Assembly: GCF_016462545.1 (NCBI RefSeq) | Contig: NZ_JAEMTA010000001.1 | Location: forward strand, 320,668 to 384,667 | Reading direction: 5' to 3' | Source: Mycolicibacterium sp. | GTDB taxonomy: Bacteria; Actinomycetota; Actinomycetes; Mycobacteriales; Mycobacteriaceae | Length of the DNA stretch: 64,000 nucleotides | The notes under the pieces: generated by a model | What the model saw: the letters and a program-made list of their open reading frames with translations, nothing else | What the model was told of the DNA's origin: nothing | The model's database searches: none | Position numbers and translations under genes: made by a program | Shown: positions 10,700 through 20,094 of the stretch, in pieces | Numbering within the stretch: position 1 is the first letter of the stretch | Layout: every line of letters begins with the position of its first letter

Positions 10700-12135
10700 C
10701 GGTGCCCCGCTACACCCGGATAGTGCTGGCGGCCGTGCTGGCCGTGTTGCTGGTGGCCGGGGTGCTGACCCTCACCACGTCCAGCACGAGCATCAACCGC
10801 GTCCACGTGGTCGGGTACTTCGCCAACAGCAACGGCATCTTCGCCGGTGATGAGGTTCGCATTCTCGGTGTGCCAGTGGGCAAGATCGAGAAGATCGAGC
10901 CGGAGCCGCAACGGGTGAAGATCAGCTTCTGGTACGACGAGAAGTTTCAGGTGCCCGCCGATGCGAAGGCGGTCGTTCTGTCCCCGTCACTGGTCAGCGT
11001 CCGCGCGATCCAGCTGACTCCCGTATTCACCGGGGGGCCGGAGATGCGCGACAAGGCGGTGATCCCGGAGGACCGCACCGCGGTGCCGGTCGAGTTCGAC
11101 GACTTCAAGGTTCAATTGGAGAAGCTGACCGCAACGCTGCAGCCGACCCAGCCCGGAGGCGTCAGCACGTTGGGCGCATTCGTCAATACCGCCGCAGACA
11201 ACCTCCGGGGTCAGGGTGCGAACATCCGCGACACGATCATCAAGCTCTCCCAGGCGTTCTCGGCTCTCGGCGACCACAGCGACGACCTCTTCACCACCGT
11301 GAAGAACCTGTCGATTCTGGTGGACGCGCTGCAGAGCAGCCAGGACCTCCTTCGCAACCTGAACCAGAATCTGGCTGCCGTGACGGGCCTGCTGTCCAAC
11401 GATCCGAACGAACTCGGCAGCGCCATTTCCGACATCAACGCGGTCGTCGGCGACGTGCAGAGCTTCGTTGCCGACAACCGCGAATCGCTCGGTACGACGT
11501 CGGACAAGCTCGCGTCGGTGTCGACCGCACTGGTGCAGAGCCTCGACGACATCAAGCAGGTGATTCACGTTGGGGCGCCTGCCTTCTCGAACTTCCTGAA
11601 CATCTATCAGCCCGCTCAGGGCGCACTGACGGGTAATCTAGCCACCAACATCTTCTCCAACCCGCTCCAGTTCATCTGCGGTGCGGTACAGGCGGCGTCG
11701 AGGCTCGGCGCGGAGCAGTCGGCAAAGCTGTGTGTGCAGTATCTGGCGCCGATTCTGAAGAACCGGCAGATCAACAGTTTCCCGCTCGGCGAGAACCTGT
11801 TCGTAGGGGCGACCGCCCGTCCCAACGAGATCACCTACAGCGAAGACTGGATGCGCCCCGACTACATTCCGCCCCCCGGCTCGTCGCCGGGTGGTGCACT
11901 TCCCGCCGAGGCGCCGTTGCCCGTCGATCCGAATGCGCCACCGCCTGCCACCGGTCCGCTGCCGCCGGCCGGGGCCCCGTTCACGAACTTTGGCGAGCCC
12001 GCTGATCCGTACCACGGTGATCCGCCGTTCGTCCAAGCGCGCGTGCCAGATCCGGTGCCGCCACCTCTGGCAAAGCAGGCCGATCCGGCTGCCGGACTGC
12101 CCGGCCTGATGGTGCCAGGGGGAGGGGGATCATGA
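10696..12135 (+). CDS. Mce family protein MceD
   Basis: MCE domain GIFAGDEVRILGVPVGKIEKIEPEPQRVKISF; ATGA overlap with mceC. Confidence 0.93.
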   Translation: MTVPRYTRIVLAAVLAVLLVAGVLTLTTSSTSINRVHVVGYFANSNGIFAGDEVRILGVPVGKIEKIEPEPQRVKISFWYDEKFQVPADAKAVVLSPSLVSVRAIQLTPVFTGGPEMRDKAVIPEDRTAVPVEFDDFKVQLEKLTATLQPTQPGGVSTLGAFVNTAADNLRGQGANIRDTIIKLSQAFSALGDHSDDLFTTVKNLSILVDALQSSQDLLRNLNQNLAAVTGLLSNDPNELGSAISDINAVVGDVQSFVADNRESLGTTSDKLASVSTALVQSLDDIKQVIHVGAPAFSNFLNIYQPAQGALTGNLATNIFSNPLQFICGAVQAASRLGAEQSAKLCVQYLAPILKNRQINSFPLGENLFVGATARPNEITYSEDWMRPDYIPPPGSSPGGALPAEAPLPVDPNAPPPATGPLPPAGAPFTNFGEPADPYHGDPPFVQARVPDPVPPPLAKQADPAAGLPGLMVPGGGGS

Positions 12136-13274
12136 TGCGTCTGCGTCTGCGACGACACGGAATCGCAGTGATCGCAACGGCTGTCGTGATGGGCCTGTCG
12201 GGCTGCGCGAATTGGCAGGGTGCCAACTCCCTGCCGCTGCCGGGTACCGAAGGCAGCGGGCCAGGGGCGTACACGATCCAGGCCCAGCTGCCCGACGTCG
12301 ACAACATCGAGCGCAACTCCCGCGTCCGCGTCGGTGACGTCACCGTCGGCAAGGTCACGAAGATCGAGCGTCAGGGATGGAACGCGCTGTTGACCATGTC
12401 GCTCAACTCCGACGTGGAGCTGCCCGCCAACGCGACCGCCACACTGGGGCAGACCAGCTTGCTCGGGTCGTTGCACGTGGAGCTGGCACCACCGAAAGAC
12501 GTTCCGCCCGAGGGAAGGTTGCACGACGGCTCGTTGATCCCGCTGGCGTCCGGTAGCACGGTGCCCTCCACGGAACAGACACTGGCGGCGGTGTCGGTCC
12601 TTCTCAACGGTGGCGGCATCGGAGACCTCCAGGAGATCACCCGGACGTTGAGCACGGCGTTCATGGGTCGCGAGGGCGACCTCCGAAGCCTCATCGAACA
12701 GCTCGACAAGTTCGTCACCTATCTCAACGACCAGACCGGCGACATCATCTCGGCCACCGACAGTTTGAACAACCTGGTGGGGCAGCTCGCCTCCCAGAAG
12801 CCGGTAATCGACAAGGCGTTGAAGACCATCCCAGACGCGCTTTCGGTGCTGAAGGACGAGCGCCAGACGTTGGTGGATGCGGTCGATTCTCTTGGCAAGT
12901 TCGCCGCACTGGCCGCCGATTCGGTGAATCAGACCAAGGAGAACCTGGTCAAGGAACTCAAAGACCTCGGGCCCGTGCTGCAGTCGCTGGCCGATGCCGG
13001 GCCTGCCCTCACTCGTTCCCTGGACTTCTTGGGCACCTTCCCGTTCCCGAAGCCGACGTTGACGAAGTGGCTGCGCGGGGACTTCGCCAACCTGACCGCG
13101 GTGATCGACTTGACGCTCAGCCGCCTCGACGCGGGACTCCTCACCGGCACGCGCTTCGAGGGTGAGTTGACGGAGCTCGAGATGCAGTGGGGCCGGACCA
13201 TCGGACAAATGCCAAGTCCCTACACCGCCCGCAATCCGCTGATCGTTCCCTACCACTTCAATCAGGGGCCGTGA
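12132..13274 (+). CDS. Mce family lipoprotein MceE (LprK-like)
   Basis: Lipobox LSGC; MCE domain; ATGA overlap with mceD. Confidence 0.93.
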   Translation: MMRLRLRRHGIAVIATAVVMGLSGCANWQGANSLPLPGTEGSGPGAYTIQAQLPDVDNIERNSRVRVGDVTVGKVTKIERQGWNALLTMSLNSDVELPANATATLGQTSLLGSLHVELAPPKDVPPEGRLHDGSLIPLASGSTVPSTEQTLAAVSVLLNGGGIGDLQEITRTLSTAFMGREGDLRSLIEQLDKFVTYLNDQTGDIISATDSLNNLVGQLASQKPVIDKALKTIPDALSVLKDERQTLVDAVDSLGKFAALAADSVNQTKENLVKELKDLGPVLQSLADAGPALTRSLDFLGTFPFPKPTLTKWLRGDFANLTAVIDLTLSRLDAGLLTGTRFEGELTELEMQWGRTIGQMPSPYTARNPLIVPYHFNQGP

Positions 13275-13275
13275 C

Positions 13276-14790
13276 ATGTACATCACCAGGCGGACCGTCA
13301 TCCAGCTCAGCATCTTCCTCGTCGTGTCGCTGGTCGGGCTGGCTATCATGGCCTTCGGATACATCCAGGTGCCGAGTCTGTTCTTCGGCGTCGGCCGCTA
13401 CACCGTCAATCTCGAACTGCCAGAGGCGAGTGGGCTCTATCCACGCGGCAACGTCACCTACCGCGGCACCGAGGTCGGGCAGGTCAAGAGCGTCACCTTG
13501 ACCGATACCGGGGTGCAGGCCGAACTGTCGCTCGACTCGGACGTCAAGATCCCCTCCGACCTCGTTGCCGAGGTGCACAGCGTGTCGGCGGTCGGCGAGC
13601 AGTACGTCCAGTTGCTCCCGAAGAACGACACGTCGGCCCCGCTGAAGGACGGTGACACCATCCGCAGTGCCGACACCACCGCCCCGCCTGACATCAACGC
13701 GTTGCTGGATGCGACCAACCGTGGGCTGCAAGCGATTCCGCGAGACAATCTCAAGACGACGATCGACGAGGCCTACACGGCCTTCGGCGGTCTCGGACCG
13801 GACATCGGTCGTTTCGTGCAGGGTGGCGCCAACCTGGCCAGGGATTCGAAGAAGAACCTCAACGAGCTCACAAACGTCGTCGACAACGTCGCACCGCTCC
13901 TGGACACCCAGACCGACACGGCGGACTCGGTGCAGGCGTGGGCATCTCACCTGGCCGACGTCACCACGTCGCTGAAGAACAACGACACCGCGGTCCGCGG
14001 CGTCCTGCAGAACGCCCCGGCAGCCGCCGACGAGGTGCGCGCTCTATTCGACCGCCTGCAGCCCACCCTGCCGATCGTGTTGTCGAACCTGGTCGGCCTC
14101 GCCGACGTGGGAGTCGCCTACCGGGCCAACCTCGAACAACTGCTGGTTCTGTTGCCGCAGGGCGTACAGATCATCCAGGCGACCACGGTGGCCAATCAGA
14201 ACACCAATCCGAGCTACAAGGGCGCTTACCTCAGCTTCAACCTGAACATCAACCTGCCCAAACCGTGTCTGACGGGCTTCCTGCCGCCGAGCCAGTTGCG
14301 CTCGGCCGCACTCACCGATTACCCGGACTACCCCCAGGGTTTGATCTACTGCCGGACCCCGCAGGACGGGCCGAACAACGTCCGCGGTGCAAAGAACTAC
14401 CCCTGCGAGACGCGGCCGGGCAAGCGAGCCGCATCGGTCAAGCTGTGCGAAAGCGACCAGCCCTACGTGCCGTTGAACGATGGGTTCGCGTTCAAGGGTG
14501 ATCCCAACGCAACGCTGACCGGGCAAGGGGTTCCGCAGTTCCCCCCCGGCGATCCGATCCCGCCCGGATATCCCCAGTCCGCACCGCTGCCGCCGGCACC
14601 GCCGCCACCCGACGGGTTGCCACCATCGCCCGACGCGCCACCGCCGCCCGTTGCCATTGCCCGGTACGACCCCGCGACGGGCACGTACGTTGGACCGGAC
14701 GGCAAGGTCTACACGCAGGCCAACTTGGCCGCGAACGCACCCGAGGAGCAAACATGGCAGAGCATGATGCTGCCCCCGAAGACGAACTGA
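13276..14790 (+). CDS. Mce family protein MceF
   Basis: MYITRRTVIQLSIFLVVSLVGLAIMAFGYIQVPSLFFGVGRYTVNLELPEASGLYPRGNVTYRGTEVGQVKSV. Confidence 0.93.
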   Translation: MYITRRTVIQLSIFLVVSLVGLAIMAFGYIQVPSLFFGVGRYTVNLELPEASGLYPRGNVTYRGTEVGQVKSVTLTDTGVQAELSLDSDVKIPSDLVAEVHSVSAVGEQYVQLLPKNDTSAPLKDGDTIRSADTTAPPDINALLDATNRGLQAIPRDNLKTTIDEAYTAFGGLGPDIGRFVQGGANLARDSKKNLNELTNVVDNVAPLLDTQTDTADSVQAWASHLADVTTSLKNNDTAVRGVLQNAPAAADEVRALFDRLQPTLPIVLSNLVGLADVGVAYRANLEQLLVLLPQGVQIIQATTVANQNTNPSYKGAYLSFNLNINLPKPCLTGFLPPSQLRSAALTDYPDYPQGLIYCRTPQDGPNNVRGAKNYPCETRPGKRAASVKLCESDQPYVPLNDGFAFKGDPNATLTGQGVPQFPPGDPIPPGYPQSAPLPPAPPPPDGLPPSPDAPPPPVAIARYDPATGTYVGPDGKVYTQANLAANAPEEQTWQSMMLPPKTN

Positions 14791-15395
14791 CCGAGGCCGA
14801 CCCTGCTTCGGAGCGTGTTACCGAGGACATCGACGCTATCGACTACGAAGCCGAAGCCGAAGCCGAAGCCGACGACGACGTCGAACCGGAGGTTGCGCCA
14901 GAGGCGGAGCGGATGTCGCCGGTGCGGCTAGCGACCCTGGTCGGACTGGTCGTCGTGATCGTCGCCGGTGCACTGGTGGGGTTCCTCGGTTTTCGCGCGG
15001 TCCAGTCACAGCGGGAGGCGGATCGCGACCGTCTCTTCCTGGAGGTCGCCCGCCAAGGCGCAGTGAACCTGACCACCATCGATTGGCAGGAAGCCGACGC
15101 GGACGTGCAGCGCATCCTGGATTCGGCGACGGGCACCTTTTACGACGACTTCTCCAAGCGCTCCCAACCCTTCGTCGAAGTGGTGAAGCAGGCGCAGTCG
15201 AAGTCCGTGGGCACGGTGACCGAAGCCGGCCTCGAGTCGGATTCGGGCGATCAGGCGCAGGTCCTCGTTGCCGTGGCAGTCAAGACGACGAATGCCGGTT
15301 CGGCCGAGCAGCGCCCGCGTGCGTGGCGAATGCGGGTAGACGTGCAGAAGGTCGGCGAACAGGCCAAGGTTTCCAACGTGCAGTTCGTACCGTGA
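14754..15395 (+). CDS. Mce-associated membrane protein (Mas1-like)
   Basis: Acidic N-terminus, single TM, downstream of mceF with a 37-nt overlap. Confidence 0.85.
   Translation: MAEHDAAPEDELTEADPASERVTEDIDAIDYEAEAEAEADDDVEPEVAPEAERMSPVRLATLVGLVVVIVAGALVGFLGFRAVQSQREADRDRLFLEVARQGAVNLTTIDWQEADADVQRILDSATGTFYDDFSKRSQPFVEVVKQAQSKSVGTVTEAGLESDSGDQAQVLVAVAVKTTNAGSAEQRPRAWRMRVDVQKVGEQAKVSNVQFVP
14847..14870 (+). repeat. Hexanucleotide tandem repeat (gaagcc)x4 inside mas1, coding (EA)n
   Basis: gaagccgaagccgaagccgaagcc read directly, followed by gacgacgacg. Confidence 0.9.
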
Positions 15396-16048
15396 CGGAC
15401 GAGAGCACGGAGGCGGACGGTGACAGTGCAGACGACGATCGGAAATCCCGCATGACCACGACTTCACTCGACCGCGAACACGACGTTCCCGACGTCGACG
15501 ATCCTGAGATCGCCGACGTCACCGACGAGGCCTCCGAGCCTGCGCCGAGACGGCCCGGGAGGCAGGTGAATTGGTCGCGAGTGATCGCCTACGGATTACT
15601 GCCCGCCCTTGCGTTGGTCCTCACCCTGGGCGCGGGATACCTGAAGTGGGTCGACACCAAGAACCGGGACGCGAAGACTGCGGCAGTGGAATCTGTTCAG
15701 GCCGCCCGTGATTCGACGATTGCACTGCTGTCCTACACCCCGGCCGACGTCGACAAGCAACTCGTGGAGGCCCGCGACCGGCTGACCGGACAGTTCCGCG
15801 ACTCCTATACGTCCCTGACCAACGACGTGGTGATCCCTGGGGCGAAGCAGCAGCAGATCACCGCAGTGGCGACGGTGCCCGCTGCGTCGTCGGTATCTGC
15901 GGACGCGAATCACGCAGTAGCGCTGGTGTTCGTCAACCAGACGACGACGGTGGGAGCCGGGGCCCCCACCGATCTGGCGTCCACCGTGCGGGTCACGTTG
16001 GACAAGGTCGACGGGCGTTGGCTCATTTCGCAATTCGATCCGGTCTGA
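15392..16048 (+). CDS. Mce-associated membrane protein (Mas2-like)
   Basis: GTG start overlapping mas1 stop (GTGA); single TM (VIAYGLLPALALVLTLGAGYL), C-terminal WLISQFDPV. Confidence 0.85.
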   Translation: MTDESTEADGDSADDDRKSRMTTTSLDREHDVPDVDDPEIADVTDEASEPAPRRPGRQVNWSRVIAYGLLPALALVLTLGAGYLKWVDTKNRDAKTAAVESVQAARDSTIALLSYTPADVDKQLVEARDRLTGQFRDSYTSLTNDVVIPGAKQQQITAVATVPAASSVSADANHAVALVFVNQTTTVGAGAPTDLASTVRVTLDKVDGRWLISQFDPV

Positions 16049-16057
16049 TCCGGATCG
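16036..16057 (+). terminator. Candidate hairpin at end of the mce operon
   Basis: CGATCCGG-tctgat-CCGGATCG, 8-bp perfect stem, 6-nt loop containing the mas2 stop codon. Confidence 0.4.
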
Positions 16058-16092
16058 GGACTACACGGTGAACGACAAGGGAAGGCGCTGAA

Positions 16093-16518
16093 GTGATTTC
16101 AACGACTCTGCGGATGACGGTCCTTCCGGTGGCCATGGCGATGGCGATCGCCGGTCTCGACGTCGCAACCGCGCACGCAAGCCCGGAGCCGGATCCGTCT
16201 GCTCAGGCATCCTGCGAGTTCACACTCACGACGCCGTCCGTCGTCAAGGTGTCGGGCACGGACATGGTGACGGCGTCGATCGCCCACGGGCCATGCACCG
16301 GCCGAATTCAACCGAACTCGATGACTGTCTGCGTCGAAATGCTGGGCGGAGAACGGCCATCGTGCAATTTCCGGCCCACCTTCGACCCCGTGCAGGTCTT
16401 CTTCTCGCCGTACCGTCCCGGTGCGACGTACAAGTCGACGGGACGGGGATGCGGCAATGTCTTCCCGGCGGCCGACGAATCCTGTTCGTCCCTTGGGCCT
16501 TTTACCGCGACACTGTGA
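16093..16518 (+). CDS. Secreted hypothetical protein
   Basis: N-terminal signal peptide MTVLPVAMAMAIAGLDVATAHA; several Cys in mature part. Confidence 0.6.
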   Translation: MISTTLRMTVLPVAMAMAIAGLDVATAHASPEPDPSAQASCEFTLTTPSVVKVSGTDMVTASIAHGPCTGRIQPNSMTVCVEMLGGERPSCNFRPTFDPVQVFFSPYRPGATYKSTGRGCGNVFPAADESCSSLGPFTATL

Positions 16519-16533
16519 GACAGACGCCCGGGG

Positions 16534-17031
16534 TCAGGCTGGGGCGCCGTAGACGGCTACCACGACGCTGCGGTCCAGGCTGTTCTCCGACCACACGCCG
16601 ATGGCGGTGTGACTGCAGTCCTGCATGGCGGCCCGTGATGGCGGATCCCACCACCACTGGCCGAGGATGTCGATGCCGTTGATGGCGATCGACTGATTGA
16701 TCGCCACGGTTTCGGCGACCCTGCCGGTGAACCCCGCGGCCTGCGCCCGATCTTGCGGGGTCGAGCCGTCGGTGCCGACGTCGCCATTGATGTCGTGGTT
16801 GTTCAGCAGATCCACCGTCTGCCGCCGGGCAGCGTCGACGAGCCGCCCGTCCAGCCGGGGATCGGTCGGGCAGCCGTTCTGCTTCTGCGCGGTGTAGATG
16901 TTGCCGAACACGGTGTTGTTCAGCCTGCTGTTGTCGGCGCGGGCGGTGGGCATCGCCACCATCCCGGCCGCGACGGCCAACAGGCTCGACACGACGAGCG
17001 CTCGGCGCGGTGTCGTCATCGTCGGCATCAT
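16534..17031 (-). CDS. CAP/SCP-like secreted protein
   Basis: Signal peptide; LNNHDINGDVGTDGSTPQDRAQAAGFTGRVAETVAIN...HTAIGVW resembles CAP-domain (PR-1-like) motifs. Confidence 0.65.
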   Translation of the reverse strand: MMPTMTTPRRALVVSSLLAVAAGMVAMPTARADNSRLNNTVFGNIYTAQKQNGCPTDPRLDGRLVDAARRQTVDLLNNHDINGDVGTDGSTPQDRAQAAGFTGRVAETVAINQSIAINGIDILGQWWWDPPSRAAMQDCSHTAIGVWSENSLDRSVVVAVYGAPA

Positions 17032-17140
17032 CGCCCACCTTCCGGTGTGTACAGAGACTTGTTTGCCGACACAGTACTACCTTCTGGAGAATGAGGTAGA
17101 TGTATTACGCATTCCCGGGCCGGCGTGATGACCTCAGCAG

Positions 17141-17515
17141 CTACGCTGGTGGGGGCTGGTAACCCGCCGCCGAGTTCCGCAGCTGCCAGATCTGCGCGGG
17201 GCACAGGATTCCAACTGCATAGGACACCAAGTAGTTGGCGGCGTACTCGTCGTTGGGCTGCACGTCGTTCTTCACGTCCCCCATGACCTGCGGATAGGCC
17301 TCGCCATTGCGCACCTTGTCGCAGATTCCGTAGCCGTAGCCGATCGCGTCGTTGTTCGGGAACGCGTAGTGGCGGCGCGCCACCACGTTGTAGGTGTACT
17401 CCACCTCGGGCGCGGGGGCGGCCTGCGCCACCGGAGGCGGCATCTGCATGATGGCACCGAGGGCGGTACCCGCAACGAACACAGCGGCTAGCGATGTACC
17501 ACGCTTCATGCTCAC
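17141..17515 (-). CDS. DUF732-like exported protein
   Basis: Signal peptide; GICDKVRNGEAYPQVM...YAVGILCP pattern. Confidence 0.65.
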   Translation of the reverse strand: MSMKRGTSLAAVFVAGTALGAIMQMPPPVAQAAPAPEVEYTYNVVARRHYAFPNNDAIGYGYGICDKVRNGEAYPQVMGDVKNDVQPNDEYAANYLVSYAVGILCPAQIWQLRNSAAGYQPPPA

Positions 17516-17580
17516 ACCCTATGCGTTTGCCGTGCCGGATACTAGACGCAGGTTTGACGGACGCTACCCTCATGGGTGAG

Positions 17581-18171
17581 ATGAAGTCCCATGCCGCTGC
17601 ACTATTCGTTCTCCTCGTCGCGTCATTGGTGAGCGCGTGCGGCGGTTCCGACGCGCCGTCGCAGGCGCCCCGGTTTACGGACCAACCGGCCATCACCGGC
17701 GAGCCCGCCGGTTTCAACGCCGCCGACGTCGCCTTCGCCACCGCCATGGTCACGCTGTACCGGCAGGCAACGGAGCTGACCGATCTCGCCCCCGAGCGAT
17801 CGAACGACCCCAACGTGGTCGCCTTGGCGGCAGACGTCGGTGCCGCCCAGCGACCCGACGAGCAGATGATGAACGTCTTCCTGGTGCAGTGGAACTCGAA
17901 TTCCGACGCAGCTTCCAACCCGGATGGCCACGATGCCACGGTGCCTGGCACGGTCGACGAGACGACGATGGCGCGGTTGAAGTCGCTGAGCGGCAAGGAT
18001 TTCGACTCCCTCTGGCTGCAGTCGATGATCAATCACCAGCAGGGAGCCCTCGACGTGGCCGAGGCGGAGGTCGCCCATGGCGCAAACGTCGACGCCGTAG
18101 CCTCGGCCAAGCAGTTCGTTGGCACCTATCAGGCGCAGATCGACCGGCTGAAGCAGCTGCTGGCCGGCTAG
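17581..18171 (+). CDS. DUF305 family lipoprotein
   Basis: Lipobox SLVSAC; DUF305-like DVAFATAMVTLYRQATELTD...MINHQQGALDVAEAEVAHG. Confidence 0.75.
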   Translation: MKSHAAALFVLLVASLVSACGGSDAPSQAPRFTDQPAITGEPAGFNAADVAFATAMVTLYRQATELTDLAPERSNDPNVVALAADVGAAQRPDEQMMNVFLVQWNSNSDAASNPDGHDATVPGTVDETTMARLKSLSGKDFDSLWLQSMINHQQGALDVAEAEVAHGANVDAVASAKQFVGTYQAQIDRLKQLLAG

Positions 18172-18878
18172 TGGGAGCGGTCGCGGCGCAGTTGATCTGC
18201 GAGATCGTTGAGCGCCTCGATGGCCACCCCGACCGCCTCCTCGACCTCGATGGTCCGGGAAAGGTGTTCGCCACCGGAGCCTTTCGAGGCCGCTAGAGCC
18301 GGAACGACGAAATGGCGGAAGCGACGCCGCGTCTCGCCGTCGGAGCGGTTGATTTCCTCGGCGGCCAGGTAGGTCTGTTCGACGAGGAAGTCGACCATCT
18401 CGTCGATGCCGATGTCCGTGCGAATCTGACCACTGCGCTGGCCCTCGTCGAGCACCTGTCCCATCGCCTCCACCGCGACCTGGTGGACGCGCGGGTCGTG
18501 CACCGACGCCGAGTGTTGGGCGATCAGGGCAGCGATCGAGGGGTCGGACGGCAGTTCGCGGGCGGTGTAGACCAACGCCGCCTCCAGCTTTGCGAAAACG
18601 CCGGTCCTGGTTGCCATCAAGGTGGCGACCGCGGCCGTGTGGCGCCGAGCCCGCAGCAGGGCGACCTGAACCAGCATCTCCGAAACGCTGCCGAGCTGCC
18701 GGAATGCCGTCGCGCGGGACACCCCGGCGACCTTGGCGACCACCTCCATCTGCACGGCGTTGATTCCGCGTGCTGCGATCTCCTGGTCGGCTGCCCGGAT
18801 CAGGCGGTCCTTGACGGTGCCGTCGTCACCGGAGGGCAGGTCGATGGCGGTCACAGCGCCGAGATTACGTGATCGCAC
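18168..18878 (-). CDS. TetR family regulator
   Basis: N-terminal HTH: RLIRAADQEIAARGINAVQMEVVAKVAGVSRATAFRQLGS. Confidence 0.88.
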   Translation of the reverse strand: MRSRNLGAVTAIDLPSGDDGTVKDRLIRAADQEIAARGINAVQMEVVAKVAGVSRATAFRQLGSVSEMLVQVALLRARRHTAAVATLMATRTGVFAKLEAALVYTARELPSDPSIAALIAQHSASVHDPRVHQVAVEAMGQVLDEGQRSGQIRTDIGIDEMVDFLVEQTYLAAEEINRSDGETRRRFRHFVVPALAASKGSGGEHLSRTIEVEEAVGVAIEALNDLADQLRRDRSH

Positions 18879-20094
18879 CGGCGATCTTGAGCTCTATGAG
18901 GCGATCGTCGTCGACACCGAGTTCGCGGAGCACGTCGTCGGTGTGCTCGGCGAACTGTGGGGCACGGCCGAGTTCGGCGGGGTCGTCGTCGAACTTCACC
19001 GGGCTGGCCACCAGCTGCTGCCGATTACCCTCGGCATCAACGATGTTGGCGATCCGTCCGTTCGCGGTCATGGCGTCGTCATGCGCCAACTCCCAAGCGT
19101 CCTGCACCGGTGCCCACTGGCCGGTGCCCCTGCTGAGCACGGCCTTGCAGTCGGCGAAGCTGAGCTTGGCGATCGCGTCATGGACGATCCCATAAGCGGT
19201 GTCGGCATGCGCGGCCATTGATTCCAGCGACGCGAACCGTGGGTCCTCGGCGTACTCGTCGAGGCCCATCAGTCGGCAGAATTCCGGCCAGTACCGGGTG
19301 GGTTGCAGCATCGACAGTTGGACGAACCTGCCGTCCGACGTGCGATACGCGCCTGTCAATGGATTCCCTGGGGCCTGGGTCCGACGCTGCATCTTCGGCA
19401 GCGGACCGCCCATCAGCAATGCCATGTTGATGCTGAACTGGGTGGTCCAGGCGCCCACGGCGAGCAGCGACACGTCGAGCACCGAGGGTTCTCCGGTGAC
19501 GTGGCGTCCGTAGAGTGCCGCGGCCACGCCGCCTGCGATCGTCATGCCGCCGATGTTGTCGCCGTAGGCGCCTGCGGGCATGAACGCCGAGTGATCGGCG
19601 TCGGGGGGATTGAGCCCGTCGGCGCTGCCGCCGCGGGCCCAGAATGCGGTCGCGTCGTAGGCGCCGGCGTCGCGGTCGGCGCCGTTCATGCCGAATCCGC
19701 TGCCCGCCACGTAGATGATGTCGGGGTTGACGGCTCGGACGTCATCGACATCGATGTGCAGCTTGGTTCGTGCCGAGGGCAGGTAGTTGGTCAGGAAGAC
19801 GTCGCTGCGGCGAACCAGTTCGTTGAACTCCCGTCGCACCTCGGCGTTGTCGAGTGCCATTCCGACACTTCGCTTTCCGCGGTTGGGCGCCTCCATGATC
19901 GGAGCGAAGGAGGAGCCCGGCTTGCTGGCTGCGGCGCCGAGGACCTTGACCAGACCACGCTGCGCATCACCGGTCACGGGATGCTCGATCTTGATGACCT
20001 CGGCACCCCAGTCGGCGAGCACGGCGCCGGCCGAGGGGACGTAGGTGAACTGCGCCACCTCGAGCACGCGTACGCCGTCGAGTGGTTTGCGCAT
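18865..20094 (-). CDS. CaiB/BaiF family (class III CoA-transferase-like) protein
   Basis: MRKPLDGVRVLEVAQFTYVPSAGAVLADWGAEVIKIEHPVTGD; ATG overlaps the upstream P450 stop (ATGA). Confidence 0.88.
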   Translation of the reverse strand: MRKPLDGVRVLEVAQFTYVPSAGAVLADWGAEVIKIEHPVTGDAQRGLVKVLGAAASKPGSSFAPIMEAPNRGKRSVGMALDNAEVRREFNELVRRSDVFLTNYLPSARTKLHIDVDDVRAVNPDIIYVAGSGFGMNGADRDAGAYDATAFWARGGSADGLNPPDADHSAFMPAGAYGDNIGGMTIAGGVAAALYGRHVTGEPSVLDVSLLAVGAWTTQFSINMALLMGGPLPKMQRRTQAPGNPLTGAYRTSDGRFVQLSMLQPTRYWPEFCRLMGLDEYAEDPRFASLESMAAHADTAYGIVHDAIAKLSFADCKAVLSRGTGQWAPVQDAWELAHDDAMTANGRIANIVDAEGNRQQLVASPVKFDDDPAELGRAPQFAEHTDDVLRELGVDDDRLIELKIAGAIT

